From an uncultured Flavobacteriaceae bacterium (lineage in GTDB: Bacteria; Bacteroidota; Bacteroidia; Flavobacteriales; Flavobacteriaceae), in contig CANLWN010000002.1 of assembly GCA_947494825.1 (NCBI GenBank), positions 496,001-560,000 on the forward strand: a stretch of 64,000 bases of DNA, written 5' to 3'. The notes beneath the pieces are model-generated. The model made no database searches. It was not told where the DNA came from and worked only from the letters and a program-made list of their open reading frames with translations. Position numbers and translations under genes: made by a program. This document shows, in pieces, positions 14,429-22,841 of the stretch; the first letter of the stretch is position 1; every line of letters starts with the position of its first letter.

Positions 14429-16642
14429 TCATAACCAATAAATCAGCTTTAGTGAAAAACCTCTTTGTTGTATAATAAAATCCTCAGTGTAGTTATCCGT
14501 ATACACCAAAAACAAATCAGAAACTGGTCTAAACCGCCACTGAAGTCGAAAATTACTGCCTATATTTTTCTGGAGTGAATTGTATTGAGTAATGTAGGTT
14601 AGAAACAAATTCCTGTTGAATGAAATTCTCGCCTGGGGCCGGATTAAAATAATTTGATTATCGCCATTTGGATGCTTCAAGTCAATATCATTATAAATCA
14701 CGTCGACTTCAACCTCCAAATAGGGCTGCCACCTTAAATTGGCCGTACTTGTAAGTGTCAATTTCTTGCCATTAAAGTATTTTCCATATTCCAGCTCCAG
14801 AGATCCGGATAAAAACTTTTTTTGATCACTTCGGTATCTGATTCTAAGCGAAGGATAGAAATATTCTGTTCCTTTTAACAACGGTTCTGATTTGCTAAAA
14901 CTCGGATCAAAATCATTCAACAAGAAGGTGTAGTTGCTGTTTATTGCCAGGAGAAAGCTGGAGGTATTGGACAAACCAAGAAATGTTCCTGTTAAGATCC
15001 TTGAATCCAAAAATTTAAAGTTATTCGACAAAGTGTGATCGGTGTCAAAAAAGACATCGATGTTATTAATTTTTGGGTTTTCTGGTCTGAAAATATAAAA
15101 GGGCGCCAATCCAATACGGTTGACATTGTTTCTGGGAATAAAACCAGTCTCAGGATTAAAGGCTTTGCCTACATGGGTGAAGGATGAAAACATTCCAAAA
15201 TGTTGTGTGCTGTGCCTTAAAGAAAGACCATAGGACAAATCACTTGAACTATGCTTAAAATCATGAAAATAAAATCCGCTGCCACTCCAGGAATTTCCTC
15301 TTGATATCCATTCCAGCTGCCCTCCAACCAATTGGCTATTCCGCATATCAGAATCACTGCTCACTTCTCGATTATCAACTAAAAGTACAGAAGCGGTAGA
15401 TCGCTCAAATAGTTGATACTGATAGGTCGCAACAAAATGGTTTTTACCTTTTATTACTGAGGTAGATCCCAGCGCTTCATTAACAAAGGATATTTCATCC
15501 GTCAGAACGTCCATAACCCCCAATCTGGACTTATTGCCAACCTTTCCCGACAGTCGAAGTCCTCCAATAATAGGAACAGCCTCAAAATTTCCACCTAGAT
15601 TGCTCGCTATTCCGATTCTCCGCGAAAAAAAAGGTCGGATGTTGTCGTTGCCAAAATTCGCAAACAGATCGCTGTTTTCCAGGAAAAATTGCCTTTTCTC
15701 AGGAAAGAAAAGCTCAAATCGCCCAATATTTAATTGTTGTCTGTCTACCTCAATTTGCGAAAAATCAGGATTCCCGGTGATGTCTAAATTAAGGTTGCTC
15801 CCCAAACCTAACTTAAGATCAAGACTGGGTGTTATTTCCTTTTCCGCACTTTTATCCGGTACAGTGTAATCTTTGGTTAGTGTTGTGGTGATGCTCGGAA
15901 TTATGGAATACTTAAACTTGCTACTTTCAGGTACTTGTTCCCATTGCAGGTTACCGGTATAACTTAGGTTGGCAATATCGATGTTCACGGGAATGGGCAC
16001 CCAACTTGAGCTTCTGTTAGCCGAGCGGTTATTCCGTATAAAGTTGATCTTCCATAGATTAACCTCATGTGCAAACCGTAGTGTTTTCAAAGGAATTGCC
16101 ATTTCTATTATCCAGGAATTATCAAGTCGTCTAACGCTGGAAAACCATTTATTTTCCCAATTATAATCCGAATCATTTTCGTCTACACCCCCATTACTAA
16201 TCAGCCTTTCTCCCCGGCTTCCGAAGGGTGAGACTTCAAAGCTGTAACCATTAAGGCCTTTTGCATAGGTGTCAATTAAAAACATAAAAGCATCGTTTTG
16301 TAGCACCTCAAAATCCCTATAAAGGGTATTTGCCTGAAATCTTTCTCCCTCGTTCAGATGACAAACGGCACCGAGGTATAAAAAGCGTGCATCGGCCGCT
16401 AACCTGACTATAGTTTTGTCATCCGAAGGTATATTATCCTTTGGCGAGCGTTGCGTAAAATCCATAGCTATTTGTGCCCTATCCCAGACTTTTTCACTGA
16501 GATGGCCGTCAATAGTGATCTCTTCATCAGTGCGCTTTATCGTATAGGTATATTCTTGAGAGGAAGTATGAACAAAAGGGGAAACAAGAAGGTATATTAA
16601 AATAGGGTAGCGATGATTAAAAGAAATAGTTAGGGATTTCAT
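14429..16642 (-). CDS. DUF5916 outer-membrane protein with N-terminal CBM9-like domain
   Basis: This protein of 737 residues has an N-terminal hydrophobic segment as signal. Residues about 35-230 form a family 9 carbohydrate-binding-like domain, with DEEITIDGHLSEKVWDRA as its typical opening. The rest matches the DUF5916 pattern: the segment LNLDITGNPDFSQIEVDRQQ, then a FFPEKRQFFLENSDLF block, then many amphipathic beta strands with a C-terminal aromatic/hydrophobic end (KLIYWL). It is probably a beta-barrel anchored protein of the outer membrane with unknown substrate. The 21-nt gap to the next minus-strand gene suggests cotranscription with the serine hydrolase. Confidence 0.88.
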   Translation of the reverse strand: MKSLTISFNHRYPILIYLLVSPFVHTSSQEYTYTIKRTDEEITIDGHLSEKVWDRAQIAMDFTQRSPKDNIPSDDKTIVRLAADARFLYLGAVCHLNEGERFQANTLYRDFEVLQNDAFMFLIDTYAKGLNGYSFEVSPFGSRGERLISNGGVDENDSDYNWENKWFSSVRRLDNSWIIEMAIPLKTLRFAHEVNLWKINFIRNNRSANRSSSWVPIPVNIDIANLSYTGNLQWEQVPESSKFKYSIIPSITTTLTKDYTVPDKSAEKEITPSLDLKLGLGSNLNLDITGNPDFSQIEVDRQQLNIGRFELFFPEKRQFFLENSDLFANFGNDNIRPFFSRRIGIASNLGGNFEAVPIIGGLRLSGKVGNKSRLGVMDVLTDEISFVNEALGSTSVIKGKNHFVATYQYQLFERSTASVLLVDNREVSSDSDMRNSQLVGGQLEWISRGNSWSGSGFYFHDFKHSSSDLSYGLSLRHSTQHFGMFSSFTHVGKAFNPETGFIPRNNVNRIGLAPFYIFRPENPKINNIDVFFDTDHTLSNNFKFLDSRILTGTFLGLSNTSSFLLAINSNYTFLLNDFDPSFSKSEPLLKGTEYFYPSLRIRYRSDQKKFLSGSLELEYGKYFNGKKLTLTSTANLRWQPYLEVEVDVIYNDIDLKHPNGDNQIILIRPQARISFNRNLFLTYITQYNSLQKNIGSNFRLQWRFRPVSDLFLVYTDNYTEDFIIQQRGFSLKLIYWL

Positions 16643-16663
16643 TAGGTGACAACTATGTTTAGA

Positions 16664-17827
16664 TCAATCCTCAATAAGTTTCAGCACCATTTGGGGAAAG
16701 TCGCTGATCTCATCGGTTTCCCAATTGTAGCCTGCATAGTGGTTGATGCCTCTGACCGCAACTACCTTATATTTCGGATATATGACCAGGTATTGTCCCA
16801 AATAACCTATACCTGCATATCCCTCAATACCATCTGTTTCTTTTTTGCCAACGGTAAGGCCAAAAGGCACTATTTTATGCAGAAATTCTTTGCTGAAATC
16901 TTTTCCAAATACCTCGCGGATTTTGCCATAATATTCTCCATATCCCCGGTAGACACCTTTTATCGTTTTAGCTTTTTCAATAAATTCCTTCTCAACTCCG
17001 GCATCGATCATTTTTTGAATCTGTTCTTCATCGACCACCAGGCGAAAATTTTTCGTCAACAATTCCCATAGCAATCCATATTCCGGCATAAAACCGGCCC
17101 CTGGTTCCATTGAAATATCAAACCATTTCGGGTCGATAATTTGTTTACCCTCCCATTTTCCTTTATTCAATACAAATCGACCAATCCTCGCCAGGTCTTT
17201 CGGATACATTTGTAAAAAGGCCATGGCATATGGATTGCCGGCATGGTCTTTTGGCCATATAAAGTCTGTGATACCTAGTGGCATGAAAATCTCCTTCTTC
17301 ACCAATTCGTCTAATTTTTTCCCTCCGGACTTTTCTATGATGCCAACCAACAAATTAACGGCTTTGTTGTTATAGACATAATATTTCCCAACAGGATGTG
17401 TCTGGTCCGAGGAAAGCGCTAATTTCACAATATCCGGGGCCGACTCTACCAGGGCAAAATCTGAGTCCAATGTGCCCGAAGTATGGGTAAGCAGGTGCTT
17501 AATACTGATTTCCATCTTATTTTCCTGCTTCCATTCCGGATAAAATTCATGAACTTTTTGATCGATATTTAGTTTGCCCTGAGTTACCAAATAGCCTACA
17601 GCCAAGTTGGTAATTGACTTTGTGACAGATTTAATATCAATTCTTTTAGGTTCCTTTCCGAAATAAGATTCAGTAATGAGCTCTCCATCCTGGTAGATGA
17701 TCATGCCATCCGAATGACCCTTTTTACAGATTGCGATCAGCTCACTTAGTCGATCCCGATTTACCTGCTGCCCGGATATGTTGATAAAAGAAATACAACA
17801 GAGTATAAGCAATACAATTTGTTTCAT
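16664..17827 (-). CDS. Serine hydrolase, beta-lactamase/class C fold
   Basis: This 387-residue protein starts at ATG 17827, which gives a clean signal peptide (MKQIVLLILCCISF); the frame runs back to 17881. SxxK is present as Ser67-Val-Thr-Lys70, and a YxN-type YNN lies around residue 155-160. A KTG-like third motif is not clear. The family includes DD-peptidases, esterases and beta-lactamase-like proteins, and is usually periplasmic in these bacteria. It is cotranscribed with the DUF5916 gene and divergent from the AraC gene. Confidence 0.9.
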   Translation of the reverse strand: MKQIVLLILCCISFINISGQQVNRDRLSELIAICKKGHSDGMIIYQDGELITESYFGKEPKRIDIKSVTKSITNLAVGYLVTQGKLNIDQKVHEFYPEWKQENKMEISIKHLLTHTSGTLDSDFALVESAPDIVKLALSSDQTHPVGKYYVYNNKAVNLLVGIIEKSGGKKLDELVKKEIFMPLGITDFIWPKDHAGNPYAMAFLQMYPKDLARIGRFVLNKGKWEGKQIIDPKWFDISMEPGAGFMPEYGLLWELLTKNFRLVVDEEQIQKMIDAGVEKEFIEKAKTIKGVYRGYGEYYGKIREVFGKDFSKEFLHKIVPFGLTVGKKETDGIEGYAGIGYLGQYLVIYPKYKVVAVRGINHYAGYNWETDEISDFPQMVLKLIED

Positions 17828-17981
17828 GTTTAAGGCTGTTTTACTCAAATTTAAATGGCTCTTCCCTGATTTATTTCCCAATTTGCAAATTGGTAGAAGT
17901 TTTAAGAAATGATTAACGGGGCAGGTGCTCGTATCACGGTTTCTAAAATAAAAGGATACTAAGACTTATCAGGATAAATAT

Positions 17982-17989
17982 TAAATTTG
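17982..17989 (+). promoter_or_regulatory. Bacteroidota -7 box TAAATTTG before the AraC gene
   Basis: A perfect TAnnTTTG match. It contains the upstream in-frame TTG (17987), so that TTG cannot be a start; ATG 18014 fits a transcript starting a few bases downstream of the box. Confidence 0.6.
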
Positions 17990-18013
17990 AATGAACCCAG
18001 AGAACAAGTTTGT

Positions 18014-19012
18014 ATGAATTCATCGGCTATTATGGCAATTTTTAGTGCGTTGGCTCTAGGTCATAGTCTATTTTTGGCCGGTCATCTTTGGGCTTCCGTT
18101 AAAAAGAGGCCCAGTAGTTTTTTTCTGGCCCTGTTGCTCACCGCACTGGCGGTTAGGATACTGAAATCCGTTCTTGTTATTCTTATCCCCGAAAGTCCGG
18201 ATATTATTCCTGCTGTTGGTCTGGTTGGACTTATGACTATAGGCCCATCCTTGTGGTTTTATATTAAATCCTTTAAAAATGTTGAATATAAAGCAACAAG
18301 ATTACACCTTTGGCATTACGTACCGGCACTGATCTTAATTGTCTTGATTCCCTTTTTTAATGAACAGCAGATGTTCGTTGCCTATTGCATATCAGTGGCC
18401 CACATGTTTCTCTACATTACGCGTTCAGCAGATTTTGTTATGCGTGCTTTCAGAAATTATGGCAGAACTGAACGCAAATGGCTTTCCTTGTTGTTAGCAG
18501 CCATTTTTTTGATCTGGACAACATTCTTCGCACAATTGCTTATTGAATCATTTATCACTTACTTATCTGTCACAATTGTTGCTTCTATTACAATTTACGG
18601 CCTTAGCCTTTGGGCAGGGAAGAAAACCAGGTTATTCACGGAGCCTCGAAGAATTTATACAGAGAAAGCATCTCAAGAAGTTTTACAGGTGGGTAACCAG
18701 ATCGAACATTTATTGACCCAGGAGAGAATATACACAGATTCAAAGCTTACTGTTAAAACCATCAGCGAACGTTTATCTAAGCCCGAATATGTGGTTTCTC
18801 AGTCCGTAAATGCGTATTTCAAGCAAAGTTTTCCGGAGCTTTTAAATTATTATCGGATTAAACATGCCAGTTCGCTAATTGAATCTAATACCTATGAGAA
18901 TCTTTCTATTGAGGGTATTGCTTACGAGAGCGGATACAATTCCATTTCCGCATTTTATCGGGCCTTTAAAAACCTAAAAGGAGTTACTCCGGCCCAATTC
19001 AAAAAAACCTAG
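18014..19012 (+). CDS. AraC-family regulator with N-terminal membrane domain
   Basis: This protein of 332 residues has seven or so membrane segments over residues 1-215. A C-terminal AraC domain (about 235-332) carries two helix-turn-helix units: LTVKTISERLSKPEYVVSQS, and ENLSIEGIAYESGYNSISAF, followed by FKNLKGVTPAQFKK. This 7TM-AraC architecture is common in Flavobacteriia and is thought to sense an envelope signal. The start at 18014 is set by the promoter box. The DoxX and TPR genes follow and may be its targets or operon partners. Confidence 0.9.
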   Translation: MNSSAIMAIFSALALGHSLFLAGHLWASVKKRPSSFFLALLLTALAVRILKSVLVILIPESPDIIPAVGLVGLMTIGPSLWFYIKSFKNVEYKATRLHLWHYVPALILIVLIPFFNEQQMFVAYCISVAHMFLYITRSADFVMRAFRNYGRTERKWLSLLLAAIFLIWTTFFAQLLIESFITYLSVTIVASITIYGLSLWAGKKTRLFTEPRRIYTEKASQEVLQVGNQIEHLLTQERIYTDSKLTVKTISERLSKPEYVVSQSVNAYFKQSFPELLNYYRIKHASSLIESNTYENLSIEGIAYESGYNSISAFYRAFKNLKGVTPAQFKKT

Positions 19013-19140
19013 TAAAGAAATAAAATTGGTTTCTTTCTTCTGATTTGAAAATTAGAAGGAATCAGAAAGGCAATTTCCTACTTCATAAAGAATAAATCAG
19101 GAAATTGTACCTATCTCATAATTATCATATCCGCTACAAA

Positions 19141-19551
19141 ATGAAAATCACTGAATTTTTCAAAAGAAATTATCCAAACACAGGTATTGGACTACTGCGA
19201 ATTGGATTTGGGGTAATGCTTGCTATTGTTCATGGCTGGCCTACGGTAAAAGGTTTTTTTGCTGGTGTTACGGAATATCCGGATCCCCTGGGATTAGGAA
19301 GTCGAATTACAATGGGATTAATGGGGTTCGCAGAGTTCTTCTGTGCCATGTTGGTTGCCCTCGGTTTGTTTACGCGCATCACTTTAATTCCTCTGATAAT
19401 TGGATTCCTGGTAGCAGTTTTTGTATTCCATGGCAATGACCCATTTGATGTTAAGGAGCGGGCTTTTCACTATTTAATAGTGTTTGTTGTTTTGTTCATT
19501 ACTGGTCCCGGATCCTATGTCATTACCAATCTTTTTAAAAGAAAATTCTAA
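19141..19551 (+). CDS. DoxX family membrane protein
   Basis: This 136-residue protein has four membrane segments and the DoxX pattern: GIGLLRIGFGVMLAIVHGW at the N-terminus and MGFAEFFCAMLVALGLFTR in the second helix. DoxX-like proteins are quinone- or thiol-linked membrane proteins of uncertain role. The start is ATG 19141, giving a basic cytosolic start (MKITEFFKRNYP). The TPR lipoprotein gene follows 10 nt downstream. Confidence 0.88.
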   Translation: MKITEFFKRNYPNTGIGLLRIGFGVMLAIVHGWPTVKGFFAGVTEYPDPLGLGSRITMGLMGFAEFFCAMLVALGLFTRITLIPLIIGFLVAVFVFHGNDPFDVKERAFHYLIVFVVLFITGPGSYVITNLFKRKF

Positions 19552-19561
19552 GAAACCCCCA

Positions 19562-20755
19562 ATGAAAATCCAGTATAATTTCGTATTCCTGCTATTATGC
19601 TTCTCCTGTGCAAACCTCGATTCTGAAAAAAATGAGCAAGCAAATGCCTTAAGGACAGAGGCAAAAAATGCCTTGGAACAAAAGGACTTTAGGTTGGGTA
19701 TTGTTACAGCTAAAAAAGCACTCGAGCTAAACGAACAGACTCAAGATACCCTAGGAATGGTGGAGTCGCTATATCTCATCACGCGGGGATCTGCATTTTC
19801 CGGAAATTTCAAAGACGCTGTGATCCATGGTGAACGGGCAAGTGCCCTATGTAAAGAAAAAACCTATTACGAGGTAGAATATAAAATCAACAATATGCTC
19901 AGTTGGTCCTATTTTGATTTAGAAGCTGATTTTAGAAAGGCCATGGTGCACCAAAAAAGACAACTTTTTGTGGTAAATCAACTTAACGATGATGCTGCCA
20001 AAGCCTTGGTTTATAACAACTATGGTTATGACGGAACAGTGGCCGGAACTATTCCTTTGGAAGAGGCCTTAAAGTATTCAGAATTTGCCAATGAATATTA
20101 TGCAAAGACCGAAAACAATAATGGAAGATGGTATACCTTAATGAATCTCACCTGGCAGCACCGCTTAATGGCTAATTTCGAGAAGTCTGAACAGTATGGG
20201 AAACTCTCTGTAAACCAAGCTGACCAGGATAAGGATCGCCACGCGATTATAGAGGCTTATACCAATTTAGGGGAAACCTATTTGACCCAGGAAAAAATTA
20301 AGGAAGCCACACCTTTATATACGGGTGGGTTGGAGATTAGCCAAGAAAAAGAGGATAGAGATAAATATGTTTTTGATGTCTATTATTCCAAATTTTTATG
20401 GATGACTGGCGAAAAAGAAAAGGCAATTTCCATCTTGAAGCAAGCCATTGCCTTTCTTGAAACCAGCGAAGTATTTTATGAGATGTTGGGAAGGGCCTAC
20501 TTGGCTGAATTCTATTCTCAAAAAAATGAAGATGATATGGCAATGGAACAAATTCAAATCATAGAGCACCCAAGAAACAATTATATTTCGTTTGAGACGA
20601 AATGTTTGATGGCTATGGTTAAGGCTAAGATCATGTCTAAGAAAAACCAAAATGGAAACACCGCCTCAATTTTGGAGTCATACAGGTTACGCTCAGATAG
20701 TATCGGCACTAAACTATTGACAGAATCAATCCGGAAAGTGATTGAAATGCTGTAA
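19562..20755 (+). CDS. TPR-repeat lipoprotein
   Basis: This 397-residue protein starts at ATG 19562, 10 nt after the DoxX stop. The signal MKIQYNFVFLLLCFSC ends in a lipobox Cys. The rest is helical with about seven degenerate tetratricopeptide repeats (for example AIIEAYTNLGETYLTQEKI and EKAISILKQAIAFLETSE). It resembles the periplasmic TPR part of flavobacterial sensor kinases but has no kinase domain. A periplasmic scaffold or sensor role is inferred. Confidence 0.78.
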   Translation: MKIQYNFVFLLLCFSCANLDSEKNEQANALRTEAKNALEQKDFRLGIVTAKKALELNEQTQDTLGMVESLYLITRGSAFSGNFKDAVIHGERASALCKEKTYYEVEYKINNMLSWSYFDLEADFRKAMVHQKRQLFVVNQLNDDAAKALVYNNYGYDGTVAGTIPLEEALKYSEFANEYYAKTENNNGRWYTLMNLTWQHRLMANFEKSEQYGKLSVNQADQDKDRHAIIEAYTNLGETYLTQEKIKEATPLYTGGLEISQEKEDRDKYVFDVYYSKFLWMTGEKEKAISILKQAIAFLETSEVFYEMLGRAYLAEFYSQKNEDDMAMEQIQIIEHPRNNYISFETKCLMAMVKAKIMSKKNQNGNTASILESYRLRSDSIGTKLLTESIRKVIEML

Positions 20756-21104
20756 CCAAGATTGTTATGTTGCTTACCAATAGGGTTTCCGCGTAGTTTC
20801 TAAAATAGCAGGGGTTTTTATCAAAAGTTACCTATCCCCTCCACCGTTAGTCTACTTCGCCGAAGTACCTTGGCTACGAAGGCTGAAAAACTTCGGAGAA
20901 CAAAACAGGGAGTTTAAATTTTTATATGCTGAAAAGTCCTTATTTATTAGGGTTTTAAGGGGTAGGTTCCGGTCCTACCTGGAAATCGAAGGCCCAGGCG
21001 CCAGCTCTCCTGTGCTTCTTCTCGCCCATTGCCCTTCGCCATGTCGAGCTAAAAATGTCCGCCGGACATTTTCTATACCCAATCTCCCTGAACTACTATT
21101 TTCT
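20756..21104. other. Intergenic region with hairpin repeats
   Basis: No gene is supported. A CTTCG(C)CGAAG palindrome lies near 20856-20870, a GGTAGG / CCTACC hairpin near 20962-20980, and the second copy of the AAAATGTCC dispersed repeat at 20989-21074. Confidence 0.5.
20989..21074 (+). repeat. Dispersed repeat with AAAATGTCC hairpin, copy 2
   Basis: Same order of segments as 14134-14191: GCGCCAGCTC, CTCGCC, then CTAAAAATGTCC-GCC-GGACATTTTCT. The stem is identical, the loop differs (GCC for ACC), and about 28 bases are added in the middle. Confidence 0.6.
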
Positions 21105-21148
21105 TTACGCTTATCCGTAAAGCCTACGTTTATTTTAGCCTATTTTTG
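21105..21148 (+). promoter_or_regulatory. Regulon site 1: TTACGCTTATCCGTAA, 20 nt, TATTTTTG
   Basis: A 16-mer (21105-21120) matches TTACGGAAATCCGTAA at 13 of 16 positions; the right half-site is perfect. A perfect TAnnTTTG box lies at 21141-21148. It precedes the DNase I-like gene. Four similar sites lie at 31853, 32445, 35551 and 38060. Confidence 0.65.
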
Positions 21149-21167
21149 ATAAAAGTTGGACTCCCAG

Positions 21168-21989
21168 ATGATAAAAAAACTACTCCCATTACTCTCAATT
21201 TTTCTACATTTCCTAGCTTTTTCACAAGTTGATGAAATCAGTTTAATTTCTTGGAACATTCGTGATTTTGGAAAATCAAAAAATAGTGAGGAATTAAACC
21301 AAATAGCTGAGATAGTCAAGGAGGCCGATATCCTGGCCATTCAAGAAGTTGTATCCGGATATGGAGGTGCACAAGCAGTTGCCAAACTTGCCGATATTTT
21401 AAATAGAAAAGGAAACAAATGGGACTATGTTGTTAGTAATCCTACCAATAGTCCCAAATATATGACAGAGCGTTATGCTTTTGTATGGAAAACAAAATAT
21501 ATTAAGATTAAGAATCGGGGCAGACTTATGGTGGCATTGGATTCGTTAGTCGATCGAGAACCATTTTTATTAGAATTTTATGTAAGAAAGCAGAAATTTG
21601 GCGTTTTAAATTTCCATTCAAGGCCTTATAACAAAGACCCACGCTTTGAGATAGAAGCAATTTCTGAATATATCATTTCCTCTTTGAAGGGTCCCTTACT
21701 TTTGGCCGGTGATTTTAACATGACTGAGAAAAATGATGCTTTTTCCTTGTTGCTAAAAGATGACTTCTTACCGTCCGTGTTTAATCAAAAAACGACCTTA
21801 AAAGTTACCTGCAGAAATAGCACTGATTCCTATCTTAACTATGCAATTGATAATATCTTTTATTCAAAGGAAATTGAGAGAACCGATAGCGGTGTGTTGG
21901 ATTTTGTAAACTTCTGCAGTAACCTCGAAAAAGCAAGAAAACTGTCGGATCATTTACCCATTTTTTTACAGTTTCGCCTTCTTGATTAG
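21168..21989 (+). CDS. Secreted endonuclease/exonuclease/phosphatase (DNase I-like) protein
   Basis: This protein of 273 residues starts at ATG 21168, 20 nt after the -7 box; the in-frame TTG at 21156 lies at the expected transcription start. The signal peptide is MIKKLLPLLSIFLHFLAFSQ. The family motifs are in order: SWNIRDFG (Asn), IQEV (catalytic Glu, about residue 60), NFHSRPYN, GDFNMT (Asp/Asn, about 180) and SDHLPIFL (terminal His, about 263). This is the metal-dependent phosphodiesterase fold of DNase I. Export suggests action on extracellular or periplasmic nucleic acid or phosphoesters. It is convergent with the tubulin/actin-like operon and shares its regulatory motif. Confidence 0.88.
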   Translation: MIKKLLPLLSIFLHFLAFSQVDEISLISWNIRDFGKSKNSEELNQIAEIVKEADILAIQEVVSGYGGAQAVAKLADILNRKGNKWDYVVSNPTNSPKYMTERYAFVWKTKYIKIKNRGRLMVALDSLVDREPFLLEFYVRKQKFGVLNFHSRPYNKDPRFEIEAISEYIISSLKGPLLLAGDFNMTEKNDAFSLLLKDDFLPSVFNQKTTLKVTCRNSTDSYLNYAIDNIFYSKEIERTDSGVLDFVNFCSNLEKARKLSDHLPIFLQFRLLD

Positions 21990-22013
21990 GAAGTTCCCAA
22001 TTATTGGCATTCT

Positions 22014-22835
22014 TCATTTAAGACCAAAAAAGCCCTTTTTATCTTTATCTTCATTTTTCAATTCTTTCAGTTTTGATAGAAACGAAGTATCCAATCCTGA
22101 TATGGATTTGTTCACTTCGGACAAGTTTGATTTTAATTCTTCCTCCATAGCCTGGACTTTATCAGTAAGGAGTTTTATTTGGTTGTCTTGCAACACTCTT
22201 TTCAATTGTTGATTGGTGCTTGTGGCAATACCGTTTATTGCCTCTTTGCTCACTTCCAAAGTATGGGAAATGGTTTTTTCACTATCCGCTGCTATCTGTT
22301 TTATTTTTCCGTTTGTAATATTTTCCACCGATAACAAAGCGTCTTCAATTTCAATCTTAACATCTTTTAGGCTCTTTTCATAATTAGAGATGAGCATCTT
22401 TATTTTGCCATATATCTTTTCAAGTTCCTCACTACTGCTTTCCAAAATCGGTTTCAGTTCTTTGTTTTTAGTGATATTGGTTTTTGTTTTCTCGATTAAA
22501 TTTTCTAGTAGATCATTATTCACCTTCAACAACAAGGTCAAGGAATGGTAATCTGTTTTTATAAAATTGGTTAGCTCATTAAATTTTTTGGTATTGTTTT
22601 GGGTAAACTCGTTTGTATTCTGTTTTAGCTGCTTTAATACTGAATTCGACTCTTGGTAATGACTATTTAGATTGAATTCTACCGATTGAATTCCTTGGGT
22701 AAAAGAAGAGTTTATTTTGCGTAATTCAGCCGTAAGATAATTGTGATTGTTCAGTTTATAGGCGTCAATGTATTTTCTTAATTGATAGAGTACTACAAGA
22801 TGTGTAATGAGCAATAAGAGGATAAGGTAAACCAT
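22014..22835 (-). CDS. Membrane-anchored coiled-coil protein
   Basis: This protein of 273 residues has one N-terminal membrane segment (about 1-17, MVYLILLLLITHLVV). The remainder is almost wholly alpha-helical, polar and heptad-like (for example LKQLKQNTNEFTQNNTKKF and LTDKVQAMEEELKSNLSEV), as in long coiled coils such as RmuC- or chemoreceptor-like rods. The tail is basic (DKKGFFGLK). It is the last gene of the tubulin/actin-like operon, 6 nt after its neighbour. A structural tether for a cytoskeletal element at the inner membrane is inferred. Family not recognised. Confidence 0.75.
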   Translation of the reverse strand: MVYLILLLLITHLVVLYQLRKYIDAYKLNNHNYLTAELRKINSSFTQGIQSVEFNLNSHYQESNSVLKQLKQNTNEFTQNNTKKFNELTNFIKTDYHSLTLLLKVNNDLLENLIEKTKTNITKNKELKPILESSSEELEKIYGKIKMLISNYEKSLKDVKIEIEDALLSVENITNGKIKQIAADSEKTISHTLEVSKEAINGIATSTNQQLKRVLQDNQIKLLTDKVQAMEEELKSNLSEVNKSISGLDTSFLSKLKELKNEDKDKKGFFGLK

Positions 22836-22841
22836 TTGTTA

